NCBI GenBank assembly: GCA_018674495.1
Contig: JABHAA010000116.1
Location: forward strand, 1 to 43,643
DNA: 43,643 bases
Reading direction: 5' to 3'
From: Rhodospirillaceae bacterium
GTDB lineage: Bacteria > Pseudomonadota > Alphaproteobacteria > Rhodospirillales > UBA2165
In this document: one piece after another, positions 1 to 11,256 of the stretch
Layout: every line of letters begins with the position of its first letter
How positions within the stretch are numbered: the first letter of the stretch is position 1
Program-made: the position numbers and the translations under genes
Notes under the pieces: generated by a model
What the model was told of the DNA's origin: nothing
Databases searched by the model: none
Seen by the model: the letters and a program-made list of their open reading frames with translations, nothing else

Positions 1-1
1 C

Positions 2-145
2 AACGCCATCGCCGGCAAGGTCAAATTATCCCAAAACCGCACCGATGCCGACCGCGCTGGCGTCATCGCCGAACTGAAAGCCTCCAAATCCGCCGGCGAT
101 CAGGAACTGGCCGCCGCCATGCAATCGGCCATGCCTGAACCTTGA
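2..145 (+). CDS. C-terminal fragment of a PaiB-like FMN-binding protein (5' end outside window)
   Basis: An open frame enters from the left edge in the frame that starts at base 2 and stops at TGA 143-145, leaving 47 visible residues. The segment reading KLSQNR, then ADRAGVIAEL, resembles the conserved C-terminal tail of the PaiB family (FMN-binding negative transcriptional regulator, split-barrel flavin fold), where a KLSQNR-type motif precedes a short closing helix. Only the tail is visible, so neither the FMN-binding residues nor the start can be checked. The family call rests on this one motif. It is followed by an 86-base gap before the next gene on the same strand. Confidence 0.55.
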   Translation, partial: NAIAGKVKLSQNRTDADRAGVIAELKASKSAGDQELAAAMQSAMPEP

Positions 146-231
146 TAGCTGTTCCCCTCTATCAGAGACGGTGCTATCATTTTTTCTCGGAAATTTGTGA
201 TTAAACCTGAAATCCCCAGCCGGAGGCGGAT

Positions 232-720
232 ATGGCGGGCTTTCTCAACGCATTAAAAAGTTCCTACGCAACCCAGATGCAGCGCCATCAAAACAAGGCG
301 TTTCTGAACGCCACCATGGCGGCCTGCGCGCTGGTGGCCACAGCCGATGGCCGCGTTACATTTTCGGAAACGGTACGCGTCGATCAAATCGTCGAAACCC
401 TGGAACAATTGCGGGCGTTTGATCCGGTGGAGGCTGCCGATCTTTTCCGCGATTTCTGCGACGCGGTGCTGGATAATCCGAAAGAAGGCCACAACAAGCT
501 GGCGACCATATTGGAAAACATGCGCGGTAATCAGGAAACCGCCGAATTGCTCATCCGCATCTGCCTCGCGGTGACCGAAGCGGACGGCAAATCCAGTCTC
601 GTCGATCAAATCGAGATCGTCTCATTGTGCAGCCTGTTGGAGTTGGATCCGGCCCATTTCGGGCTCTACCGGGGGCAAATGATTGATGAGCTGGGCAAGG
701 ACGGCGCCGCACCCGTCTGA
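232..720 (+). CDS. TerB-like (tellurite resistance TerB family) protein
   Basis: A 162-residue, probably cytoplasmic helical protein with no signal peptide or membrane segment. Residues about 26-60 carry an acidic motif typical of TerB (ACALVATADGRV, then FSE). A second copy of the pattern, with ADGKS, lies near residues 118-125. TerB-fold proteins have two such pseudo-repeated helical halves with clustered acidic residues and have been linked to metal binding or stress at the membrane. The true role is unknown, and no other ter genes are nearby. The ATG at 232 is supported by GGAGG about six bases upstream. The gene stands alone between the PaiB-like fragment and zapE. Confidence 0.75.
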   Translation: MAGFLNALKSSYATQMQRHQNKAFLNATMAACALVATADGRVTFSETVRVDQIVETLEQLRAFDPVEAADLFRDFCDAVLDNPKEGHNKLATILENMRGNQETAELLIRICLAVTEADGKSSLVDQIEIVSLCSLLELDPAHFGLYRGQMIDELGKDGAAPV

Positions 721-811
721 AACCCCCGCCGCTAAGACTGCTCTTTACAGCGGCATCAACGATGCCTAAGTAGCGGTAATCCAAACCCCAACAAGGCCGC
801 TACCAGCTCAA

Positions 812-1936
812 ATGCCCGAAGGACCCTTATTCGATTACCGCGCGCGCGTCGCTGGCGGGGCGTTGAAACCCGATCCGGCGCAAGAGCTGTTGGCGGAAAA
901 GCTGCAAAGCCTGCACCGGGCGCTGGCCGGCTATACGCCAACGGCGGGTGGTGCCGGCTGGAAGGAACGCTTTGGGCTGGCGCGTCGCCGGGAAGACGCG
1001 CCCCTCGGGCTCTATATCTATGGCGGTGTCGGCGGCGGCAAATCCATGCTCATGGATCTGTTTTACGAAAGCGTTGCCGTTGCCCATAAGCGGCGCGTCC
1101 ATTTTCACGAGTTTCTGCAGGACGTACATGGCCGCTTCGGCAAATTCCGCGCCGCAAAGTCCGCCGGTGATGCGGGTGATCCCATCCCCAGCGTCGCCGA
1201 TCAGATCGCCGCAGAGGCCTGGCTGCTCTGTTTCGACGAATTACAGGTTGCCAACATTGTCGATGCGATGATCCTCGGCCGCCTGTTCGAAGCCTTGTTC
1301 GAGCGCGGCGTGGTCATGGTAGCCACCTCCAACCGGCCACCGCATGATCTCTACAAAGACGGATTGCAGCGGGAAAAATTTCTGCCCTTCATCGATCTCA
1401 TATCGGAAAAACTGGATATCCTACAGCTCGCCAGCGGCGCCGATTACCGCCTGCAACGGATGCGCAACATGCGCGTTTATTGCCAGCCCGCCGATGACGC
1501 CGCCGCCGCCGCCCTTACCGAATATTTCGCCGAGCTGACCGGCGGCCACGCACCGGTTGTGGAAAACGTCGAAGTGAAGGGCCGCGTTCATGCCGTGCCG
1601 GCAGCGGGCGGCGTGGCGCGCATGGATTTTGCCGATTTGTGCCAAAAACCGCTGGGCGCCGCCGATTATCTGGAACTGGCGGAACGCTACCACACGCTGA
1701 TATTGGACTGCATTCCGGAGATGGGCGATACTAAAGCCGCCGCCGCGCGCCGTTTCGTCACCCTCATCGACGCCTTGTACGAGAACAAGGTCAAACTGAT
1801 CTGCTCCGCCGATGCGCCGCCGGAGCGATTGTATGTGGACGGCGAGGGCGCCTTCGAGTTCGAACGCTTGGTCTCCCGCCTGATGGAGATGCAGTCTGTC
1901 GAATACCTTGCCCTCGCCCACGGACGTGTGGAGTAG
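812..1936 (+). CDS. zapE: Cell division protein ZapE (AFG1-like P-loop ATPase)
   Basis: A 374-residue P-loop ATPase of the AFG1/LACE1/ZapE family, which acts at the division ring in bacteria and in mitochondrial protein quality control in eukaryotes. Walker A is GGVGGGKS at residues 71-78, and Walker B is LLCFDE with Asp142 and Glu143. The sensor-like block VMVATSNRPPHDLYKDGLQ follows, with the family signature REKFLPFIDLI after it. Length is normal for the family. The start at 812 has no clear Shine-Dalgarno sequence, but the N-terminus matches the family from its first residues (PLFDYRARVAGGALKPDPAQ). Its position directly upstream of mdh is a common alphaproteobacterial arrangement. A 242-base gap separates it from mdh, so mdh probably has its own promoter. 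Confidence 0.93.
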   Translation: MPEGPLFDYRARVAGGALKPDPAQELLAEKLQSLHRALAGYTPTAGGAGWKERFGLARRREDAPLGLYIYGGVGGGKSMLMDLFYESVAVAHKRRVHFHEFLQDVHGRFGKFRAAKSAGDAGDPIPSVADQIAAEAWLLCFDELQVANIVDAMILGRLFEALFERGVVMVATSNRPPHDLYKDGLQREKFLPFIDLISEKLDILQLASGADYRLQRMRNMRVYCQPADDAAAAALTEYFAELTGGHAPVVENVEVKGRVHAVPAAGGVARMDFADLCQKPLGAADYLELAERYHTLILDCIPEMGDTKAAAARRFVTLIDALYENKVKLICSADAPPERLYVDGEGAFEFERLVSRLMEMQSVEYLALAHGRVE

Positions 1937-2124
1937 AGGAATATCACCCGCCGGCATTGAAATCATCGACTTTCGTTATCATCTATTTCAGAGACGATGA
2001 CGAGCGGATAGTTTTGGAATTATTCAATGATCAAAGGTGGTTAGGGGTATCCGCACTTGCCCTCGTTAACGATTTGCGTTAGGTAGCGAAGCATGATGGG
2101 CTAGCAGCGCCACCGGAATCTTGA

Positions 2125-3156
<1,032 letters not shown>

Positions 3157-3209
3157 CTGGGAAAATTTTCCGCTTTGAGCGTTTTCTTGAATAGGAACAG
3201 GTCAATCCG

Positions 3210-4409
3210 ATGAACATTCACGAATATCAGGCGAAGCAGTTATTGGCGAAATACGGTGTTGCCATCGTCCGGGGCGGCGTCGCCTATACGGCGCCCGAGG
3301 CGGAAAACATCGCCAAAGACCTGGGCGGCCCGGTCTGGATGGTCAAATCGCAAATCCATGCGGGCGGCCGCGGCAAGGGAAAATTCAAGGAATCCTCGGC
3401 CGGTGATGCCGGCGGCGTGCGTCTGGTTAAATCCACCGAAGACGTGCGCCAAGCCGCCGATCAAATGCTTGGCGCCACCCTGGTCACCCATCAGACCGGC
3501 GAGGCCGGCAAAGAAGTAAAGCGAGTCTATATCGAAGACGGCTGTGATATCGCCCGTGAATTATATTTGAGCCTGCTGGTCGACCGGGAAACGTCCCGCG
3601 TCACGGTAATCGCATCCTCCGAGGGCGGTATGGATATCGAAGAGGTGGCCGCCAAAACACCAGAAAAAATCATGACCGTGGACATCGATCCCTTAACCGG
3701 CATGCAAGGCTACCACGCCAGGCGTATCGCCTTCGGCCTCGGCCTGGAGGGCGATCAGGTGCGTTCGGCGGTCAAGTTTCTGACGTCCATGTACCGCGCC
3801 TTCACCGATATGGATGCGTCTCTGGTTGAGATCAATCCCATGGTGGTGACCGGCGCCGGCGAGGTTGTCGCCCTCGACGCCAAGATGAATTTCGACGACA
3901 ACGCCTTGTTCCGTCACAAAGACGTGGACGAGATGCGCGACGAGGATGAACAGGACCCGGCCGAGTTGGAGGCCGAGCGGCACGATCTCAACTACATCAA
4001 GCTGGACGGCAATATCGGCTGCATGGTCAACGGCGCCGGGCTGGCCATGGCGACCATGGATATCATCAAGCTCTATGGTGGCGACCCAGCCAACTTCCTG
4101 GATGTGGGCGGCGGCGCTACCAAGGAACGAGTGACCACCGCCTTCAAATTGATCCTGTCCGACAGCAACGTGGAAGGCATTTTGGTGAATATCTTCGGCG
4201 GCATCATGCGCTGCGACGTGATCGCCGAGGGCGTCGTTGCGGCGGCGCGCGAAGTGTCCTTGAACGTGCCGCTGGTGGTGCGCCTGGAAGGCACCAATGT
4301 GGATCTGGGCAAGGAAATTCTGGCAAATTCCGGCCTGCCCATTGTTTCCGGTGATGATCTTGGCGACGCCGCCGAGAAAATTGTCGCCGCGGTTAAGGAG
4401 GCTGGCTGA
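3210..4409 (+). CDS. sucC: Succinyl-CoA synthetase (ADP-forming) beta subunit
   Basis: Beta subunit of the enzyme that converts succinyl-CoA + ADP/GDP + Pi to succinate + CoA + ATP/GTP. The 399-residue protein starts [17 protein letters not shown], the standard family opening. It has an ATP-grasp domain with the glycine-rich segment [10 protein letters not shown] near residues 52-61, ligand residues in EINPMVVT, and a C-terminal CoA-ligase-like domain ([13 protein letters not shown] and [15 protein letters not shown]). The start is supported by AGGAACAGG upstream. The gene begins 53 bases after mdh, and its stop is separated by one base from the sucD start, which indicates translational coupling of the two subunits. 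Confidence 0.97.
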   Translation: MNIHEYQAKQLLAKYGVAIVRGGVAYTAPEAENIAKDLGGPVWMVKSQIHAGGRGKGKFKESSAGDAGGVRLVKSTEDVRQAADQMLGATLVTHQTGEAGKEVKRVYIEDGCDIARELYLSLLVDRETSRVTVIASSEGGMDIEEVAAKTPEKIMTVDIDPLTGMQGYHARRIAFGLGLEGDQVRSAVKFLTSMYRAFTDMDASLVEINPMVVTGAGEVVALDAKMNFDDNALFRHKDVDEMRDEDEQDPAELEAERHDLNYIKLDGNIGCMVNGAGLAMATMDIIKLYGGDPANFLDVGGGATKERVTTAFKLILSDSNVEGILVNIFGGIMRCDVIAEGVVAAAREVSLNVPLVVRLEGTNVDLGKEILANSGLPIVSGDDLGDAAEKIVAAVKEAG

Positions 4410-4410
4410 T

Positions 4411-5286
4411 ATGTCCGTTCTTGTCGATAAAAACACCAAGGTAATTTGCCAGGGCTTTACCGGCTCCCAAGGCACCTTCCATTCCGAACAAGCCATCGCC
4501 TATGGCACCCAAATGGTCGGCGGCGTAACGCCGGGCAAGGGCGGCTCCACGCATCTGGATTTGCCGGTCTTCGACACCGTCGCCGATGCGGTCGAGATAA
4601 CCGGCGCCAACGCTTCGGTCATCTATGTGCCGCCGCCGTTCGCTGCCGAGGCTATTTTGGAAGCCATCGATGCCGAGATAGAGATCGTCATCTGCATCAC
4701 CGAAGGCATTCCGGTTCTGGACATGGTGCGCGTCAAGCGCGCCCTCAGCCATTCCGCCTCCCGGCTGGTCGGCCCCAACTGCCCCGGCGTGATCACCCCC
4801 GGCGAATGCAAGATCGGCATCATGCCCGGCCATATTCACCAGCGCGGGCGCATCGGCGTTGTGTCCAGATCGGGCACGCTGACATACGAAGCGGTTGGCC
4901 AGACAACCAAGGTCGGGCTTGGCCAGACAACCTGCATCGGCATCGGCGGCGATCCGGTCAACGGCACCAATTTCATCGATTGTTTGGAGATGTTTCTCGG
5001 CGATGACGAAACCGAGGGCATTATCATGATCGGCGAGATCGGCGGCTCGGCAGAAGAAGACGCTGCCCAGTTCTACAAGGATTCGAAGTCGGAAAAACCC
5101 ATGGTCGGCTTCATCGCCGGCGTCACGGCGCCGCCAGGCCGGCGCATGGGTCATGCGGGCGCCATCATCGCCGGCGGCAAGGGCGGCGCTGGCGACAAGA
5201 TGGAGGCCATGCGCTCCGCCGGTATCGATGTATCGGATTCGCCCGCTTCCCTCGGCGATACCATGCTCAAGGCGATGAACGGCTGA
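4411..5286 (+). CDS. sucD: Succinyl-CoA synthetase alpha subunit
   Basis: Alpha subunit carrying the phosphohistidine and CoA site. The 291-residue protein starts [18 protein letters not shown], with the CoA-binding Rossmann segment [16 protein letters not shown]. It also has [20 protein letters not shown] and the active-site histidine in [15 protein letters not shown], near residue 248. The frame is open further upstream, but that extension overlaps sucC and does not resemble the family. The ATG at 4411 sits one base after the sucC stop, with AAGGAGG inside the sucC 3' end as its ribosome-binding site. Length matches the family norm of about 290. Confidence 0.97.
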   Translation: MSVLVDKNTKVICQGFTGSQGTFHSEQAIAYGTQMVGGVTPGKGGSTHLDLPVFDTVADAVEITGANASVIYVPPPFAAEAILEAIDAEIEIVICITEGIPVLDMVRVKRALSHSASRLVGPNCPGVITPGECKIGIMPGHIHQRGRIGVVSRSGTLTYEAVGQTTKVGLGQTTCIGIGGDPVNGTNFIDCLEMFLGDDETEGIIMIGEIGGSAEEDAAQFYKDSKSEKPMVGFIAGVTAPPGRRMGHAGAIIAGGKGGAGDKMEAMRSAGIDVSDSPASLGDTMLKAMNG

Positions 5287-5313
5287 TCCGGTAAGGTTGC
5301 GGGCGAACGAGAC

Positions 5314-8256
5314 ATGGCCAATTCCTCAGAATCTATATTTACCGGCGCCAACGGCGCCTACATTGCCGAGCTATATGAGCGGTTTCTGGATGATCCATCT
5401 TCGGTGGATGCCTCCTGGTCAAAATTGTTCGGCGACCTGGACGACGATGCAAGCACCGTAAAATCCGACGTCGCCGGCGCAAGCTGGGCGCGCTCGCGCA
5501 CCTCCATCATCGGTAACGGCGATGGCGAAAGCGCGAGCGAAACCAAGGCGCCAGCCAAACCAGCCGCTGCCGCCTCCGATGGCGGTGATTTCACCAAGGC
5601 GGCACAGGCATCAGTGCGCGCCCGTATTCTCATCCGCTCGTTCCGGGTGCGCGGCCATCTCAACGCCGCTTTTGATCCTCTGGGGCTAGTCGGCGCCGGC
5701 TATCACAAGGATCTTGATTACAAGACCTATGGCTTCAGCGACGATGATCTCGACAAGGAAATATATCTCGACACCTACACCGCCATGGCCGGGCGCGAAA
5801 AGGCTACTTTGCGCGAGGTTTTGGAGATCATGCGCGCCACCTACTGCGCCTCCATCGGCGTCGAATATATGCATATCCAAGAGGTCGAGGAGCGCGCCTG
5901 GATACAAGAGCAAATGGAAGGCGTTGATTTCCGCGGCGGTTTTTCCGCCGATCTGAAGAAACGCATCTATAAAGATATGGTCGAGGCTGAGGGCTTCGAA
6001 AATTATCTTCAGGTCAAACATACGGGCACCAAGCGATTTGGCCTGGATGGCGGCGAAAGCATGATCCCGTGTATCGAGCGGATGCTGCGCACCGCCGCCT
6101 ATTTGGGCATCGACGAAGTGGTAATCGGCATGCCGCACCGAGGCCGCCTGAACTTGCTGGCGCGCACCATGGGCAAACCCTATGTGGCCATCTTTTCTGA
6201 ATTTCAGGGCAACTCGGCCCACCCCGACGACGTGCAGGGATCGGGCGATGTGAAATATCATTTGGGCGCGTCGGCCGACCGGGAATTCACCGAAGGCAAT
6301 ATGCACCTGTCGCTGACCGCCAATCCGTCACATTTGGAATGCGTCAATCCGGTAGTCCTGGGCAAGGTGCGCGCCAAGCAGGCCTTGCGCGGCGACGAGG
6401 CGCGCGAAAAAGTCATGGGGCTTTTGCTGCACGGTGACGCCGCCTTCGCCGGCCAGGGCATCGTGCCCGAAAGCCTCGATATGTCCCAGCTTCGCGGCTA
6501 CCGGACCGGCGGCACCATTCATATCGTGGTCAACAATCAGATCGGCTTTACCACCAATCCGCAGCATTCACGCTCGACGCCGTACCCCACAGATATCGCC
6601 AAGGGCATGCAGGCGCCGATCTTCCACGTCAACGGCGATGATCCGGTGGCCGTCTGCCGGGTTGCCGACCTGGCCGTTCATTTCCGCCAGAAATTCAAAC
6701 GCGATGTGGTCATCGACATGTTTTGCTATCGCCGGCACGGGCATAACGAGGGCGACGAGCCCATGTTTACCCAGCCGATCATGTACAAAACCATCGCCAA
6801 ACACCCCCCGGCGCGCCAGATTTTGCGTGACCAGTTGATCGCCGAAGGCGCCATGACCGAAGCCGAGGCGACCAAAATTGAGGATGATTTCAAATCCCAT
6901 CTGGACGCAGAGTTCGAGGCCGCCGCCAATTACAAATCCAACAAGGCCGATTGGCTCGAAGGCATTTGGGAAGGTCTGACCCATCTTGGCGAGGATGAGG
7001 AAAAGCGCGACGAGGTGACCGGCGTCGATCTGGAAACATTGAAGAACATCGGCCACTCCCTGGCGCGCGAGCCCGAGGGCATCAACACCAACAGAAAACT
7101 CCTGCGCCAGCTCAAGGCCAAGGGCGACATGATGGACAGCGGCGAAGGCCTCGATTGGGCCATGGGTGAGGCGCTGGCCTTTGGATCGTTGATGCTCGAA
7201 GGATACAAAGTGCGCCTCTCGGGCCAGGATTCCGGGCGCGGCACTTTTTCCCACCGCCATTGCGTAATCGTCGATCAAGATAACGAAAAACGCTATTATC
7301 CATTGAGTGAGATCCACCCTGACCAAGCCTCGTTCGAGGTCATGGACAGTCCCTTGTCGGAATTTGCCGTCGCCGGATTCGAATATGGCTATTCCCTGGC
7401 AGATCCGGAAACCCTAACTATTTGGGAAGCCCAGTTTGGCGACTTCGCCAACACCGCCCAGGTGATTTTCGATCAATTCCTGTCGTCGGGGGAATCCAAA
7501 TGGCTGCGCCTTTGCGGCCTGGTGATGCTTTTGCCCCACGGCATGGAAGGCCAAGGTCCAGAGCATTCCTCAGCGCGGCTGGAACGGTTCCTGCAGCTTT
7601 GCGCTGAGGACAATATGCAAGTGGTCAATATCACCTCGCCGGCCAATTTTTTCCATGCCTTGCGGCGCCAGCAGGCGCGCAATTTCCGGAAACCCCTGGT
7701 GGTGATGTCACCGAAATCATTGCTGCGCCACAAGCTCAATATTTCTCCGCTGGAAGAGTTCGCACCGGGCACCCATTTTCGCCGGGTCTTGCGCGAAACC
7801 GACGATCTTGTTGCCGATACCAAGGTCAAACGCGTTGTCCTCTGTTCCGGCAAGGTCTATTTCGATCTTCTGGAAGAGCGCCGCGAGCGCGGTATCGACG
7901 ATGTTGCTATCTTGCGTGTCGAGCAGCTTTACCCCTGGCCGCGCGACAACCTGACCCGGCAATTGTCCCGCTATAAGAACGCCGATGTTATTTGGTGCCA
8001 GGAAGAGCCCGCCAATATGGGCGCCTGGACCTTTGTTCTGCCACGCATAAACTATATTCTGGAAGCGTTGACCACGGGCAAAAAAGCACCTCGCCGCCCC
8101 TATTATGTGGGCCGCATCGCCTCCGCATCACCGGCGGCCGGCTCGCTCAAAATTCACAACGCCGAACAAGCGCAGCTTGTGGACCAGGCTTTGTCCTGGA
8201 AAGCCAAGGATCTGTTGCAGCCTTTTCAACGTCCACCCGATGAAGGCAATAGCTGA
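5314..8256 (+). CDS. sucA: 2-oxoglutarate dehydrogenase E1 component
   Basis: Thiamine-diphosphate-dependent E1 that decarboxylates 2-oxoglutarate and passes the succinyl group to the lipoyl arm of E2. The 980-residue length is normal. The N-terminal segment (about residues 10-30: GANGAYIAELYERFLDDPSS) is the usual E2-binding tail. HRGRLNLLAR and the ThDP/Mg motif, from GDAAFAGQG to VVNNQIGFTT, are present, as is the C-terminal transketolase half with MLLPHGMEGQGPEHSSARLE. A low-complexity Ala/Lys/Glu linker lies at about residues 55-90. It begins 27 bases after sucD and is followed after 18 bases by the E2 gene, so the complex is encoded as one transcription unit. Confidence 0.97.
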   Translation: MANSSESIFTGANGAYIAELYERFLDDPSSVDASWSKLFGDLDDDASTVKSDVAGASWARSRTSIIGNGDGESASETKAPAKPAAAASDGGDFTKAAQASVRARILIRSFRVRGHLNAAFDPLGLVGAGYHKDLDYKTYGFSDDDLDKEIYLDTYTAMAGREKATLREVLEIMRATYCASIGVEYMHIQEVEERAWIQEQMEGVDFRGGFSADLKKRIYKDMVEAEGFENYLQVKHTGTKRFGLDGGESMIPCIERMLRTAAYLGIDEVVIGMPHRGRLNLLARTMGKPYVAIFSEFQGNSAHPDDVQGSGDVKYHLGASADREFTEGNMHLSLTANPSHLECVNPVVLGKVRAKQALRGDEAREKVMGLLLHGDAAFAGQGIVPESLDMSQLRGYRTGGTIHIVVNNQIGFTTNPQHSRSTPYPTDIAKGMQAPIFHVNGDDPVAVCRVADLAVHFRQKFKRDVVIDMFCYRRHGHNEGDEPMFTQPIMYKTIAKHPPARQILRDQLIAEGAMTEAEATKIEDDFKSHLDAEFEAAANYKSNKADWLEGIWEGLTHLGEDEEKRDEVTGVDLETLKNIGHSLAREPEGINTNRKLLRQLKAKGDMMDSGEGLDWAMGEALAFGSLMLEGYKVRLSGQDSGRGTFSHRHCVIVDQDNEKRYYPLSEIHPDQASFEVMDSPLSEFAVAGFEYGYSLADPETLTIWEAQFGDFANTAQVIFDQFLSSGESKWLRLCGLVMLLPHGMEGQGPEHSSARLERFLQLCAEDNMQVVNITSPANFFHALRRQQARNFRKPLVVMSPKSLLRHKLNISPLEEFAPGTHFRRVLRETDDLVADTKVKRVVLCSGKVYFDLLEERRERGIDDVAILRVEQLYPWPRDNLTRQLSRYKNADVIWCQEEPANMGAWTFVLPRINYILEALTTGKKAPRRPYYVGRIASASPAAGSLKIHNAEQAQLVDQALSWKAKDLLQPFQRPPDEGNS

Positions 8257-8274
8257 GGAATAAGGAATTCAATT

Positions 8275-9792
8275 ATGGCCACTGAAATAACCGTCCCAAC
8301 CCTCGGTGAATCCCTGAGCGAAGCCACCGTCGCCACTTGGCTAAAATCGGTCGGCGATGCGGTTCAAGCCGACGAGCCCATTTTGGAGTTGGAGACCGAC
8401 AAGGTCACCATTGAAGTTAACGCGCCCGCTGGTGGCACCTTGACCCAGATTGCCGCCGAAGAAGGCGCCGAAGTTGTGGTTGGCGCGCTGCTCGGTGTTA
8501 TCGGCGAAGGTGCCACCGCCACCAACGATGACGCAGCACCGGCGCCCGCCGCCGCGCCCGCCGCCGGCGGATCGGGCGACGCAGTCAACGTGGTGGTTCC
8601 GCAACTTGGCGAATCTATTGCCGAGGCTACCGTCGCCACCTGGTTCAAGGCGGTCGGCGATGCGGTTGCCGCCGACGAAGTGTTGGTCGAGCTGGAAACC
8701 GACAAAGTGACGTTGGAAGTCAATGCGCCCTCGGCGGGCACCTTGACCGCGATCAGCGCCGACACCGGTGCCGAAGTGGAAGTGGGTGCGCTGCTCGGTA
8801 CCATTGGCGGCTCCGGCGCTGCCACCGCGCCCACCGCTGCCGCTGCCGCGCCTGCTGCCGCTGCCGCTTCCGGCGCGGCGCCCGCCGTATCACCGGCTGT
8901 GCGAAAATTGATCGAAGAAAACGGCCTCGACGCCGCCGCCGTCCCTGGCACCGGCAAGGACGGCCGCATCACCAAGGGCGATGTGCTTTCCTATCTCAAG
9001 AACCCACCTGCCGCTCCCGCTGCGGTGCCCGCGCCTGTTCCGGCCGCAGCGCCGGAAGCGGCGCAAACGCAGATACCGTCGCGCCCCGCCGGGCCGCGCG
9101 AGGAACGGGTGAAGATGACCCGCCTCCGCCAAGTGATCGCCGGGCGTCTGAAAGAAGCGCAGAACACGGCGGCCATGCTGACCACCTTCAACGAAGTGGA
9201 TATGGGCGCCGTCATGGAAACCCGCGCCGCCTACCGGGACCGGTTCGAAAAGTCCCACGGCGTGCGGCTCGGTTTCATGAGCTATTTCGTCAAGGCATCT
9301 ATTGTGGCGCTCAAGGATTTCCCTGCCGTCAATGCGGAAATCGACGGCACCGATCTCATCTATAAAAACCACTACGATGTTGGCGTTGCTGTCGGAACCG
9401 AAAATGGCCTCGTGGTTCCGGTGCTGCGCGATGCCGATCAGATGAGCTTTGCCGATGTGGAGAAAACCATCCGCGATTTCGGTGGCCGTGCCCGCGACGG
9501 CAAACTGACCATCGACGAGATGACCGGCGGCACCTTCACCATCACCAATGGCGGCATCTATGGCTCGATGCTATCGACGCCGATCCTCAACGCGCCCCAA
9601 TCGGGCATCCTCGGCATGCACAATATTGTCGAGCGGCCCATGGTCGTGAACGGCGAGATCACCATCCGCCCGATCATGTATCTGGCGCTGTCTTATGATC
9701 ACCGCATCGTCGATGGCCGCGAAGCGGTCAGCTTCCTGGTACGTATCAAGGAATGCATCGAAGATCCGCAGCGCATCATGCTGGATATGTAG
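8275..9792 (+). CDS. sucB: 2-oxoglutarate dehydrogenase E2 (dihydrolipoyl succinyltransferase) with two lipoyl domains
   Basis: E2 core of the 2-oxoglutarate dehydrogenase complex, moving succinyl groups from E1 to CoA. Two complete N-terminal lipoyl domains are visible. The first is at residues 1-80 with lipoylated Lys43 in ETDKVT, and the second at about 103-180 with Lys144 in the same motif, each followed by an Ala/Pro linker. A peripheral-subunit-binding domain lies at about 205-241 ([14 protein letters not shown] to [12 protein letters not shown]). The catalytic acyltransferase domain follows, with the active-site HRIVDG motif at about 476-481. The best-known E2o enzymes have one lipoyl domain and about 400 residues, so the 505-residue length is explained by the duplication. 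GAGGAATAAGGA precedes the ATG. Confidence 0.96.
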   Translation: MATEITVPTLGESLSEATVATWLKSVGDAVQADEPILELETDKVTIEVNAPAGGTLTQIAAEEGAEVVVGALLGVIGEGATATNDDAAPAPAAAPAAGGSGDAVNVVVPQLGESIAEATVATWFKAVGDAVAADEVLVELETDKVTLEVNAPSAGTLTAISADTGAEVEVGALLGTIGGSGAATAPTAAAAAPAAAAASGAAPAVSPAVRKLIEENGLDAAAVPGTGKDGRITKGDVLSYLKNPPAAPAAVPAPVPAAAPEAAQTQIPSRPAGPREERVKMTRLRQVIAGRLKEAQNTAAMLTTFNEVDMGAVMETRAAYRDRFEKSHGVRLGFMSYFVKASIVALKDFPAVNAEIDGTDLIYKNHYDVGVAVGTENGLVVPVLRDADQMSFADVEKTIRDFGGRARDGKLTIDEMTGGTFTITNGGIYGSMLSTPILNAPQSGILGMHNIVERPMVVNGEITIRPIMYLALSYDHRIVDGREAVSFLVRIKECIEDPQRIMLDM

Positions 9793-9830
9793 GGCTCCAC
9801 TTAATATCCGATAAGAAGAAGGACAAGTTC

Positions 9831-11237
9831 ATGGCCGACAATAATTACGACGTAACCGTAATCGGCGGCGGGCCGGGAGGCTATGTGGCCGCCATCCGCG
9901 CCGCCCAGTTGGGGATGCGCGTCGCCCTCGTCGAAAAGCGGGCGACCCTTGGCGGCACCTGCCTCAATGTGGGCTGCATTCCATCCAAAGCCTTGCTGCA
10001 TTCCTCGCACTTGTTCGAAGAAGCCGGGCACGGATTTGCCAACCACGGCATCAAGGCGGGCAAGCTGGAACTCAATCTCAAAGCCATGATGGCGCACAAG
10101 AATGGCGTCGTCGGCGACACCGTCAAGGGCGTCGATTACCTGATGAAAAAGAATAAGATCACGCGGCTTCTTGGCTCCGGCGCCATCGCCGGGCCGGGCT
10201 CGGTCACGGTAACACCCGAAAAGGGCAAAGCCGAAACCCTGACCACCAAGAACATCATCATCGCCACCGGCTCCGACGTGGCGCCTTTGGGCGGCGTTGA
10301 TATTGATGAAAAGCAAATTGTTTCGTCCACCGGCGCGCTAAAATTATCCAAGGTTCCGAAGAAGATGATCGTCGTCGGCGCCGGTGTCATCGGCTTGGAG
10401 ATGGGATCGGTCTGGCGCCGCCTCGGCGCCGAGGTGACGGTGGTTGAATTTTTGGGTGCCATCCTGCCCGGCATGGACGGCGAGGTCTGCAAGACCATGC
10501 AGAAAATCCTCGAAGGCCAGGGCATGACATTCAAACTGAACGCCAAGGTGACCGGCGCCAAAACCGCCAAAACCGGCGTAACCTTGGATGTTGAGCCGGT
10601 GGACGGCGGCGCCGCCGAAAAAATCAAGGCCGACGTGGTGCTGGTGGCCATTGGCCGGCGTCCCTATACGGACGGGCTCGGGCTCGAAACCGTCGGCATC
10701 GAATTGGAGCGCGGCTTCATTCCCGTCGACGGCAAATTGCAGACCAAGGCCGCCGGAATTTATGCCATCGGCGATGTGGTCGGCGGGCTGATGCTGGCCC
10801 ACAAGGCCGAAGAAGAAGGCGTCAAGATCGCCGAGTTGCTGGCCGGCCAAGCCGGTCACGTCAATTATGATGCGATCCCGGGCATTGTCTATACGAGCCC
10901 TGAGGTCGCCGGGCTCGGCAAGACCGAAGAGCAATTGAAAGAGGCCGGCGTCGCCTACAACACCGGCAAGTTTCCGTTTATGGCCAACGCCCGCGCCCGC
11001 GCCATGGACGCCACCGAAGGCTTCGTTAAAATCCTCGCCGACAAAGAGACCGACGAAGTGCTCGGCGTTCATATCGTCGGCGCCGCAGCCGGCGATTTGA
11101 TCCAGGAATGCGTGGTTGCCATGGAATTCGGCGGCTCGGCGGAAGATATTGCGCGCACCTGCCACGGCCATCCGGGTCTGTCCGAAGTGGTCAAGGAAGC
11201 CGCCCTGGCGGTCGCCGGCCGCGCCCTTCATATGTAA
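9831..11237 (+). CDS. lpdA: Dihydrolipoyl dehydrogenase (E3)
   Basis: FAD-dependent E3 that reoxidises dihydrolipoamide with NAD+. The 468-residue protein has the FAD-binding GGGPGGYVAAIRAAQLG segment at residues 12-28 and the redox-active disulfide Cys44/Cys49 in GGTCLNVGCIPSK. It also has a central NAD-binding motif [24 protein letters not shown], and the C-terminal dimer-interface His-Glu motif HGHPGLSEVVKEA. The start at 9831 follows AAGAAGGACAAG, and the frame extends upstream to 9753 only by overlapping sucB. It is the third subunit gene of the complex, 38 bases after sucB. Confidence 0.97.
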   Translation: MADNNYDVTVIGGGPGGYVAAIRAAQLGMRVALVEKRATLGGTCLNVGCIPSKALLHSSHLFEEAGHGFANHGIKAGKLELNLKAMMAHKNGVVGDTVKGVDYLMKKNKITRLLGSGAIAGPGSVTVTPEKGKAETLTTKNIIIATGSDVAPLGGVDIDEKQIVSSTGALKLSKVPKKMIVVGAGVIGLEMGSVWRRLGAEVTVVEFLGAILPGMDGEVCKTMQKILEGQGMTFKLNAKVTGAKTAKTGVTLDVEPVDGGAAEKIKADVVLVAIGRRPYTDGLGLETVGIELERGFIPVDGKLQTKAAGIYAIGDVVGGLMLAHKAEEEGVKIAELLAGQAGHVNYDAIPGIVYTSPEVAGLGKTEEQLKEAGVAYNTGKFPFMANARARAMDATEGFVKILADKETDEVLGVHIVGAAAGDLIQECVVAMEFGGSAEDIARTCHGHPGLSEVVKEAALAVAGRALHM

Positions 11238-11256
11238 ATTATTTAAGGTTAGCCCT

